Translations under genes and position numbers: made by a program
NCBI GenBank assembly: GCA_031290955.1
Contig: JAISLJ010000051.1
Coordinates: 1 to 8,257, forward strand
Origin: Zoogloeaceae bacterium
GTDB taxonomy: Bacteria > Pseudomonadota > Gammaproteobacteria > Burkholderiales > Rhodocyclaceae
Direction: 5' to 3'
Length of the DNA stretch: 8,257 nt
Shown here: piece by piece, positions 1 through 5,114 of the stretch
Numbering within the stretch: position 1 is the first letter of the stretch
Layout of the letters: each line of letters opens with the position of its first letter
The notes under the pieces: model-generated
The model's input: only the letters and a program-made list of their open reading frames with translations
What the model was told of the DNA's origin: nothing
Databases searched by the model: none

Positions 1-9
1 AAGTTCCAT
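1..9 (-). CDS. Start of an unidentified gene downstream of cobQ (three codons only)
   Basis: An ATG reads leftward from position 9 and gives Met-Glu-Leu before the window ends. The evidence for a real start is the purine-rich stretch before it: AGGAG at 16-20 lies six bases from the ATG. It has the same strand as cobQ and begins 143 bases after the cobQ stop, so it could be another cobalamin gene, read from the cobQ transcript or from its own promoter. Three residues cannot identify a family, and I name no function. Confidence 0.6.
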
Positions 10-152
10 CTTCTTCTCCTTTCCTTGTCTTGAGCGAATCTACCACTTCCCGCAACACCTCACGCGCAAAAAACAGCGGCCAGCGTGAAAATTGAATCGA
101 ATCGTCCGGGATGCGACAGGCAACATGTCGGGGAAGATTGGCGACATGCCGC
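10..152 (-). other. Gap between cobQ and the next minus-strand gene
   Basis: These 143 bases lie after the cobQ stop. They hold one small inverted repeat, CATGTCG at 124-130 and CGACATG at 142-148, with an 11-base loop, ending five bases past the cobQ stop codon. No run of T follows it on the minus strand, so it does not look like an intrinsic terminator. It may only protect the mRNA end. I see no convincing promoter. The gap is long for a tightly coupled operon. Confidence 0.4.
16..20 (-). promoter_or_regulatory. Ribosome binding site of the partial gene at the left edge
   Basis: On the minus strand AGGAG sits inside AAGGAAAGGAGAAGAAG, with six bases between its last G and the ATG at 9. It is the strongest Shine-Dalgarno match on the minus strand of this window and is the main reason to call a gene start there. 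Confidence 0.65.
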
Positions 153-1625
153 CTAAAACAACGCTTCCGGCAGGGCGGCGTTGAGGGTGGGCCAGGAAAG
201 GGCGCTTTCCACGGTGTCGGCCAGACGTTCCAGATCGGCTTCGCGGCGGGCGGGGAAGTCGGTTGGGATGGCGTTTGCGAGGCCCGCCCAGGCAAGCAGC
301 GCAGACAAGGCTTCCGGGTGGTCGAAGAGGCCGTGGCAGTAGGCGCCCAGAATCTGGTTGTCTGCGGAAATTGCGCCATCCGCTCGGTTTTCCAGCCACA
401 GGGCCGGGCGGCGGGTGAGGGCGGTTCCGCTGGTCGTGCCGTGGTGGATTTCGTAGCCTTCCACGCGCGCGTCGCCGGGCAGGCAAAGGGTTCCGCAGAC
501 TTGGCGGAGTTGCTTTTCCGGTTCCAGAATGGTTTCGCAGTCCAGCCAGCCGAAGCCCGCCGTGCTGCCGGGATCGCCTTCCAGACCTGCGGGATCGTGG
601 ATCCAGCGCCCCAGCATCTGGTAGCCGCCGCACAGGCCGATGAGTTTGCCGCCGTAACGCAGGTGACGTTGCAGCGTCGTTTCCCAACCTTGGGCGCGCA
701 GCCAGGCGAGATCGGCGCGCACGGATTTGGAACCGGGAAGGACCACCAGATCGGCGGCGGGAATCGCCATGCCCGGAGCAATCCACTGGAAATCCACCTC
801 CGCATGCAGGCGCAGCGGATCCAGGTCCGTGTGGTTGGAAATGCGCGGATACGCCGGAGCAATCACGCGCAAGGCGCGCCCGCCGGACGCTTGCCGTTCG
901 CTGGGGGCGATGGCGTCTTCCGCATCCAGGAAAAGGCCGTGCAGGTAGGGGAGGACGCCGAATACGGGTTTTTGTGTGCGCTCTTGCAGCCAGTCGAGGC
1001 CCGGTTGCAGGAGCGCGAGATCGCCCCGGAAACGGTTGATGACAAAACCCACAACCCGCCGCCGCTCCGATTCGGAGAGAAGTTCCAGCGTGCCGACGAG
1101 ATGCGCGAACACGCCGCCCCGATCAATGTCGGCGATCAGGAGCACCGGGCAATCCACGGCCTCGGCAAAGCCCATGTTGGCGATATCCCGGTCGCGCAGG
1201 TTGATTTCCGCCGGGCTGCCCGCGCCTTCCACCAGCACCTTCGCGTAATTCTCCGTGAGCCGCTGCCAAGACGCCATGACCGCCCGCATGGCCGTGGGCC
1301 GGTATTCCTGATAGGCGCGGGCCTCCAGTTCCGCAGCGACCCGGCCATGCAGGATGACCTGGGCGCGCTGGTCGGTGGCGGGCTTCAGGAGCACCGGGTT
1401 GAAATCGGTGTGCGGCGGCAGGCCCGCAGCCTGGGCCTGCAAGGCTTGCGCCCGGCCAATCTCGCCGCCGTCCGCCGTCACGGCGGAATTCAGGGCCATG
1501 TTCTGCGGCTTGAATGGCGCAACACGCACGCCATGCCGCTTCAGGATGCGGCACAGGGCCGCGACCAGCGTCGATTTGCCCGCGTCCGAAGTGCAGCCCT
1601 GCACCATGAGCGCATGCGGGATCAT
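153..1625 (-). CDS. cobQ: Cobyric acid synthase, glutamine-hydrolysing (CobQ/CbiP)
   Basis: This cytoplasmic enzyme amidates the b, d, e and g carboxyls of adenosylcobyrinic a,c-diamide, using glutamine and ATP, to make adenosylcobyric acid in cobalamin synthesis. The product is 490 residues, usual for the family. Residues 8-235 form the dethiobiotin-synthetase-like ATP domain: the P-loop-like GCTSDAGKS (10-18), KPQNMALNS (39-47), the EGAGSPAE block (133-140) and ADIDRGG (165-171). Residues 252-445 form a type-3 glutamine amidotransferase domain: LPGSK (296-300), the nucleophile Cys332 in GLCGGYQMLG, and His431 in AYCHGLFD. All expected catalytic motifs are present. The frame stays open upstream to 1781, but I chose the ATG at 1625 because homology begins there and GAGG lies eight bases before it. 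The 52 extra codons lack similarity and cross a hairpin. The family assignment is secure. The split between the names cobQ and cbiP is one of nomenclature. Confidence 0.96.
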   Translation of the reverse strand: MIPHALMVQGCTSDAGKSTLVAALCRILKRHGVRVAPFKPQNMALNSAVTADGGEIGRAQALQAQAAGLPPHTDFNPVLLKPATDQRAQVILHGRVAAELEARAYQEYRPTAMRAVMASWQRLTENYAKVLVEGAGSPAEINLRDRDIANMGFAEAVDCPVLLIADIDRGGVFAHLVGTLELLSESERRRVVGFVINRFRGDLALLQPGLDWLQERTQKPVFGVLPYLHGLFLDAEDAIAPSERQASGGRALRVIAPAYPRISNHTDLDPLRLHAEVDFQWIAPGMAIPAADLVVLPGSKSVRADLAWLRAQGWETTLQRHLRYGGKLIGLCGGYQMLGRWIHDPAGLEGDPGSTAGFGWLDCETILEPEKQLRQVCGTLCLPGDARVEGYEIHHGTTSGTALTRRPALWLENRADGAISADNQILGAYCHGLFDHPEALSALLAWAGLANAIPTDFPARREADLERLADTVESALSWPTLNAALPEALF

Positions 1626-1633
1626 GACGCAAT

Positions 1634-1637
1634 CCTC
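1634..1637 (-). promoter_or_regulatory. Ribosome binding site fixing the cobQ start
   Basis: GAGG on the minus strand, within GTGAGGATT, lies eight bases before the ATG at 1625. It supports that start over the upstream in-frame codons. It begins 12 bases after the end of the leader hairpin at 1650-1677. Confidence 0.6.
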
Positions 1638-1649
1638 ACGACGACAGCC

Positions 1650-1677
1650 AGATTCCGGTCGGTGCCGACCAGAATCT
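1650..1677 (-). promoter_or_regulatory. Long leader hairpin before cobQ
   Basis: Two 13-base arms flank a two-base centre: AGATTC-C-GGTCGG (1650-1662) and CCGACC-A-GAATCT (1665-1677) on the plus strand. In DNA or in a plus-strand transcript the pair 1656/1671 is a C/A mismatch. In the cobQ transcript it becomes a U-G wobble, so the stem is paired throughout, with four bases left as a loop once the innermost G-C opens. No T run follows it in the cobQ direction, so it is not a plain terminator. It lies just upstream of the cobQ ribosome binding site, where it could control mRNA stability or translation, or serve as a protein operator in DNA. I did not find the conserved cobalamin riboswitch core around it. 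Confidence 0.55.
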
Positions 1678-1704
1678 TGCGGTTTATTTTTAAAACAATA
1701 TAAT
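1677..1704 (+). promoter_or_regulatory. Candidate sigma70 promoter for the c-di-GMP gene
   Basis: TTGCGG (1677-1682) and a perfect TATAAT (1699-1704) are separated by 16 bases in the most AT-rich stretch of the window. Transcription would start near 1711, giving a leader of about 255 bases before the coding region at 1967. The -35 box matches only in TTG. The -35 box begins on the last base of the hairpin at 1650-1677, so a protein bound there could block this promoter. Confidence 0.4.
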
Positions 1705-1711
1705 TGCAATT
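1702..1711. repeat. AT-rich perfect palindrome AATTGCAATT
   Basis: This 10-base perfect palindrome overlaps the candidate plus-strand -10 box and its start region. It could be a half-recognised operator or a chance product of local AT richness. Nothing else in the sequence separates these options. Confidence 0.25.
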
Positions 1712-1780
1712 GTTCATTATGTTTGTTCGCATGTTTTGGGAAGATTCCCGATGCGTGACTCCTGTGTATGACGAGTGGCA

Positions 1781-1809
1781 ATTATACCGGGAGCCAGCCG
1801 CATCATCCA
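1781..1809 (-). promoter_or_regulatory. Candidate sigma70 promoter for cobQ
   Basis: On the minus strand a perfect TATAAT (1786 to 1781) follows TGGATG (1809 to 1804) after 17 bases. A better -35 word, TTGACT (1814 to 1809), is 22 bases away, which is too far. Transcription would start near 1774, giving a leader of about 149 bases that carries the hairpin at 1650-1677. The -10 is excellent and the -35 is poor, so an activator might be needed. Confidence 0.35.
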
Positions 1810-1864
1810 GTCAAGGTTGAAGTTTCATGGTTTGGGAAAACGTTGCTGTTTTGCTCGCTATTTC

Positions 1865-1884
1865 CTGCGGAAAAATATCCGCGG
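1865..1884 (+). promoter_or_regulatory. Leader hairpin 1 of the c-di-GMP gene
   Basis: CTGCGGA (1865-1871) pairs with TCCGCGG (1878-1884) around a six-base A-rich loop. The stem has seven pairs including one G-U. It is followed by no T run, so it is not a terminator. It is the first of three hairpins in the 100 bases before the start codon. It could be chance in GC-rich DNA. Confidence 0.3.
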
Positions 1885-1907
1885 CTGATAGAGCAAGAAT
1901 CAATAGG

Positions 1908-1925
1908 AGGGAGATCGGTCTCTCT
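1908..1925 (+). promoter_or_regulatory. Leader hairpin 2, covering a decoy Shine-Dalgarno sequence
   Basis: AGGGAGA (1908-1914) pairs with TCTCTCT (1919-1925) around the loop TCGG, including one G-U pair. The left arm contains most of AGGAGGGAG (1905-1913), a strong ribosome-binding word with no well-spaced start after it: the nearest is a TTG at 1925, 11 bases beyond and inside the hairpin. The hairpin would hide this site from ribosomes. Confidence 0.35.
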
Positions 1926-1943
1926 TGCCACGTTCGGCGGGCG

Positions 1944-1956
1944 CTTGTTTGACAAG
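1944..1956 (+). promoter_or_regulatory. Leader hairpin 3 overlapping the ribosome binding site
   Basis: CTTGT (1944-1948) and ACAAG (1952-1956) can pair around a three-base loop. The right arm takes the first bases of AAGGGAGG, so folding could compete with ribosome binding. The stem is short and probably only weakly stable. Confidence 0.3.
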
Positions 1957-1961
1957 GGAGG
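1954..1961 (+). promoter_or_regulatory. Ribosome binding site choosing among three ATG codons
   Basis: AAGGGAGG precedes ATG codons at 1964, 1967 and 1970, all in frame. Gaps from its last G are 2, 5 and 8 bases. The first is too close for efficient initiation, so 1967 or 1970 is the likely start. Confidence 0.6.
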
Positions 1962-1966
1962 TTATG

Positions 1967-4900
1967 ATGATGTACACCAATGCGCATCTGCCCGATGATT
2001 CGTGGAGAGACGTCAAAATGTCCAGAGGGTATTTGTGGTGCAGTTTCACAACGGCAATCCTGCTGGGAATCGTGATGTGGGTGTGGGTCGTCGTCGACCT
2101 GAGCGCGACGCGGCAGCGCGATCTGGACACGGCAGTGCAAAAGGGCGCGATCATCACCCAGATTCTGGAGTGGCACATGCTCGCCATCACCCAGAAGATG
2201 GATGCGCGGCTCTCCGAATTCGTGTTCCGCTTCCAGCGGGACATCGCCGCTGGCCGCAACCGGGAAGGAATCCAGGCGAGCCTGAACCGCAACCAGATTC
2301 TCTACCCGGAAGTGCGCGGCTTTCAGGTTACGGATACGCAGGGAACGCCGATTTTTGCCGATGGGAGCCTTGCCATTCCCATTGATCCCGATTCCGCCGA
2401 TTTTTTCCAGAAGCTGCGCGACGATCCCGAGGCGGGCATGGTGATTTCCCAGCCGCTGCTCTCCCGCGTGACGGATGAATGGCTTATCCTGTACGGACGC
2501 CGCCTGGAAGACGCCCAGGGCCGTTTCATCGGCGTGGCGGCGCTGGCAGTGCGCAGCCGCTTCTTCGAGGCATCCGCCCTGAGCCTGCAACTGGCGCGCG
2601 GCGAGACGATCGCCCTCGCCGGGCCGGGCCAGAAACTCGTCCTGCACCTGCCGCGCCTGCCCGAAGACATGGCGACGCCGCTGGGCAAGACCGCCTTCGT
2701 CACCGCGCTTGCCGCTGACGCGCTCGAAGGTTCCTTCTTCCAGAAAGATGCCTGGGACGGCACGAAGCGGCTCTTCTATTTCCAGAACACGCAGGATTCG
2801 GGCATGCCGTTCATCATCATGTTCGGGCAGGAGGAGCGGCAAATCCTGCTGGGATGGCGGCAGCGGCTGGCGATTTATGTTGTGCTTTGCAGCGCGGTAA
2901 GTTTGATCCTGGCGCTCCTGATACGTTCCTGGTACCTGACCTACCGCCGTGTCGAGCATCAAGCGGAGTATCTGAGCCGCCAAGTCGAGGACAAGGACCG
3001 CGAATGGCGGGCGCTTCTGGATTCCTTCCCCGATCCGGCCTGGCTGGTTGACCTGGAAGGCCGTTACCTGGCGGTCAACGAAACCTTCTGCACTCGTCTG
3101 GAACTGAAGCGGGAAGAAGTCATCGGCTACACCGTGGCGCAACTCTTTTCCGAGGAAGAGGTCCGCGCCCTGGCGCAGGGCTGGCAGGCAACGCTGGAAA
3201 AGAAACGCCCCACCGCACAGGTTGTCTGGTTCAATCTCCAGGGCAAAGGGCGGGTTCCCGTGGAAATTCGCAGGGTGCCGGTATTTGACGAAAAGGGCGC
3301 GGTGCGGGCGCTCGCGGGCGTAGCCCGCAATCTCTCCGCCGATTACGAGACCAAATCCCGGCAATACCTGCTGGCGCAACTGTTCGAGAACAATCACGAG
3401 GGCTTGCTGATTATCAACGGCGAAGAAAAGATCACGGTGGCCAACCGGGCATTTGCCGAGGCCATTGGTTACGACCAGGAGGAAATCCTGGGGCGGTATC
3501 CCGGCCATTTCCGCGCGCCCCGTCACGATCCGGCGTTCATTGACGAGATCAGCCGCCTGCTGCGCACGCAGGGGCGGTGGAATGGCGAAATCTGGCTCCA
3601 GCACAAGAATGGCCGGGAGATTCCCATGGAGTGCCGGATCTTGCCGCTGGTCGACCAGATGGAGCAACGATGCTGGATTGTGTTCATGAGCAACCTCACC
3701 GAGCGCAAGCTTTCCGAATCGCACATCGATGCGCTGGCGAATGTGGATACGCTCACGGGCCTGCCCAATCGCGGCAGTTTCATGCACATGCTGGCGCGTC
3801 GCCTGGAGAGCGGCGGCGCGGTGGGTGCGGCGCTGACCCTGGATCTGAACCAGTTGAGTCGGGTGAATGACGCCTACGGGCATCTGGCCGGGGATTACCT
3901 CCTGCGCCGCGTCGGCAAGCGGATGCGGCGGCTGTTGCGCGGCCAGGACGTGCTGGGCCGCCTGGGGGACGACCAGTTCGGCATTCTGCTGGACGAGGTT
4001 GATGCGCGCAGCGTGGAGATCGTCATTCGCAAGATTCTCAACATGGTCGCCCGGCCCATCGTCGTCGAGGGGGAAACGGTGACGTGCACGGCCAGTATTG
4101 GCGTCTGCCTCATCCCCGCAGACGGGCAGGACGCCAAAACCATCCTGCGCAATGCCGATGCCGCCATGCACGATGCCCGAACACTCGGCCCCGGCAATTA
4201 CCGCTTCTTCTCCCCGGAGATGAACACGCGCCTGACAGACCGCCTGCGCCGCGAAAACGACCTGCGCAATGCCGCCCGGCGCGGCGAGCTGCGGCTTTAC
4301 TACCAGCCGCAGGTCAACATTACCCAGAATCGCATCATCGGCTGCGAGGCGCTGTTGCGCTGGGTGCATCCCGAAAAGGGGCTGGTGCCGCCGCTCAATT
4401 TCATTCCGCTGGCCGAGGAAACCGGCCTGATCCTGCCCATCGGCAAATGGGTGCTGGAAGAAGCCTGTCGCCAGAACAAGGCATGGCAGGAGGCGGGCCT
4501 GCCGCCCATCACCGTGGCCGTCAATCTTTCCGCCATCCAGTTCCAGGATCAGGAACTGACCAATAACGTGGTGCGCGCCCTGGAACGCTCGGGGCTGGAA
4601 GCACGCTGGCTGGAACTGGAAATCACCGAGAGCGTCCTGATGCAGGAACCCGAGCAGGTGGTGCGGACGCTGGAAAACCTGAAGGCGTTGGGTGTACGGC
4701 TTTCGATCGACGATTTCGGGACGGGCTATTCCAGTCTTGCCTACCTCAAGCGTTTCCCGATCGACAAGATCAAGATCGACCGTTCCTTCATTCAGGATCT
4801 GGGCGCGAACAACGACGACGCCGTAATCGTGCGCATGGTGCTGGGCATGGTGCGCGAGCTGCGCCTGCAAGCCATCGCCGAAGGCGTGGAAGATCAGGAA

Positions 4901-5026
4901 CAACTGGCTTTCCTGATGTCTTGCCAATGTCCGGAATACCAGGGCTACCTGTGCAGCAAACCCCTCCCCTCCGAAGAATTCCGCGCCCTGCTGGAACAGG
5001 CGCAGGGGCATCCGCCACGACACTGA
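1967..5026 (+). CDS. Membrane-bound c-di-GMP phosphodiesterase: Cache-PAS-PAS-degenerate GGDEF-EAL
   Basis: Predicted to hydrolyse c-di-GMP to pGpG at the inner membrane in response to a periplasmic signal. The 1019 residues hold: a transmembrane helix (about 27-45); a periplasmic region (about 46-300) with the look of a double Cache sensor; a second helix (about 301-320); a coiled linker; PAS 1 (about 341-456); PAS 2 (about 464-581); GGDEF (about 586-749); EAL (about 761-1011). The GGDEF signature reads GDDQF (667-671), losing the second Gly and the metal-binding Glu, so cyclase activity is unlikely. The product-binding RxxD (RGQD, 658-661) is kept five residues before it. The EAL domain looks complete: EALLRW (794-799), NLS, ITES, DDFGTGYSS (915-923), KIDRSF and AEGVED. 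The gene is monocistronic, convergent with the chaperone operon. The start is one of three ATGs (1967 or 1970 preferred). A TTG at 1925 is a less likely start. The domain calls are firm. The signal is unknown. Confidence 0.93.
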   Translation: MMYTNAHLPDDSWRDVKMSRGYLWCSFTTAILLGIVMWVWVVVDLSATRQRDLDTAVQKGAIITQILEWHMLAITQKMDARLSEFVFRFQRDIAAGRNREGIQASLNRNQILYPEVRGFQVTDTQGTPIFADGSLAIPIDPDSADFFQKLRDDPEAGMVISQPLLSRVTDEWLILYGRRLEDAQGRFIGVAALAVRSRFFEASALSLQLARGETIALAGPGQKLVLHLPRLPEDMATPLGKTAFVTALAADALEGSFFQKDAWDGTKRLFYFQNTQDSGMPFIIMFGQEERQILLGWRQRLAIYVVLCSAVSLILALLIRSWYLTYRRVEHQAEYLSRQVEDKDREWRALLDSFPDPAWLVDLEGRYLAVNETFCTRLELKREEVIGYTVAQLFSEEEVRALAQGWQATLEKKRPTAQVVWFNLQGKGRVPVEIRRVPVFDEKGAVRALAGVARNLSADYETKSRQYLLAQLFENNHEGLLIINGEEKITVANRAFAEAIGYDQEEILGRYPGHFRAPRHDPAFIDEISRLLRTQGRWNGEIWLQHKNGREIPMECRILPLVDQMEQRCWIVFMSNLTERKLSESHIDALANVDTLTGLPNRGSFMHMLARRLESGGAVGAALTLDLNQLSRVNDAYGHLAGDYLLRRVGKRMRRLLRGQDVLGRLGDDQFGILLDEVDARSVEIVIRKILNMVARPIVVEGETVTCTASIGVCLIPADGQDAKTILRNADAAMHDARTLGPGNYRFFSPEMNTRLTDRLRRENDLRNAARRGELRLYYQPQVNITQNRIIGCEALLRWVHPEKGLVPPLNFIPLAEETGLILPIGKWVLEEACRQNKAWQEAGLPPITVAVNLSAIQFQDQELTNNVVRALERSGLEARWLELEITESVLMQEPEQVVRTLENLKALGVRLSIDDFGTGYSSLAYLKRFPIDKIKIDRSFIQDLGANNDDAVIVRMVLGMVRELRLQAIAEGVEDQEQLAFLMSCQCPEYQGYLCSKPLPSEEFRALLEQAQGHPPRH

Positions 5027-5089
5027 CTTCCATTCATGAGCGCGGGATTCTATCTCGTGACAATCGTCCTGCGAACGGCATTCTTCTCC

Positions 5090-5114
5090 ATTCGCCGAAT
5101 TGATTTGGCGGAAT
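5090..5114. terminator. Imperfect hairpin in the convergent gap
   Basis: ATTCGCC (5090-5096) can pair with GGCGGAAT (5107-5114), leaving one bulged G and a 10-base AT-rich loop. It lies between the stop of the c-di-GMP gene (5026) and the stop of the J-like gene (5114), where a shared bidirectional terminator would be expected. Neither strand has a T run after it, so intrinsic termination would be weak and Rho may act instead. The remaining gap from 5027 holds nothing else I recognise. Confidence 0.25.

Larger units (their letters stand above)
1626..1966. other. Divergent intergenic region between cobQ and the c-di-GMP gene
   Basis: These 341 bases separate two divergent genes and are more AT-rich than the flanks, especially 1681-1740. 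They hold the cobQ leader hairpin, two candidate promoters that face each other (predicted starts near 1711 plus and 1774 minus, so the leaders would overlap by about 64 bases), a 10-base palindrome, and three small hairpins near the plus-strand start. No tRNA or known riboswitch core was recognised. Open reading frames across it (for example 1768-1998 plus) lack ribosome binding sites and family features. Confidence 0.6.

Noticed and set aside
40..786. 248-codon minus-strand frame overlapping the cobQ 3' end
   Set aside because: Most of it lies within cobQ in another frame, is Arg/Pro-rich as expected for a shifted GC-rich frame, and has no ribosome site.
1650..1690. Plus-strand intrinsic terminator (hairpin then T-rich bases)
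   Set aside because: The T-rich stretch starts about five or more bases after the stem with GCGG in between, and no plus-strand gene lies upstream to terminate.
111..1703. 530-codon plus-strand frame over cobQ
   Set aside because: It is antisense to an unmistakable CobQ with all catalytic motifs, has composition typical of shadow frames, and shows no recognisable domain.
1626..1800. Possible cobalamin riboswitch before cobQ
   Set aside because: A GCCACT word on the minus strand (about 1774-1779) recalls the B12 box, but the other conserved blocks of the class are absent or out of order. Only a covariance search could reopen this.
1711..1966. c-di-GMP riboswitch before the phosphodiesterase gene
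   Set aside because: The conserved GEMM core and its tetraloop-receptor arrangement were not found by eye. Only short generic hairpins are present.
1768..1998. 76-codon plus-strand frame in the divergent region
   Set aside because: No Shine-Dalgarno sequence precedes it, it overlaps the start of the large gene in another frame, and the peptide has no recognisable feature.
1811..5023. 1070-codon minus-strand frame over the c-di-GMP gene
   Set aside because: The sense strand encodes recognisable Cache, PAS, GGDEF and EAL domains. The antisense product has no family features and no suitable ribosome site was seen.
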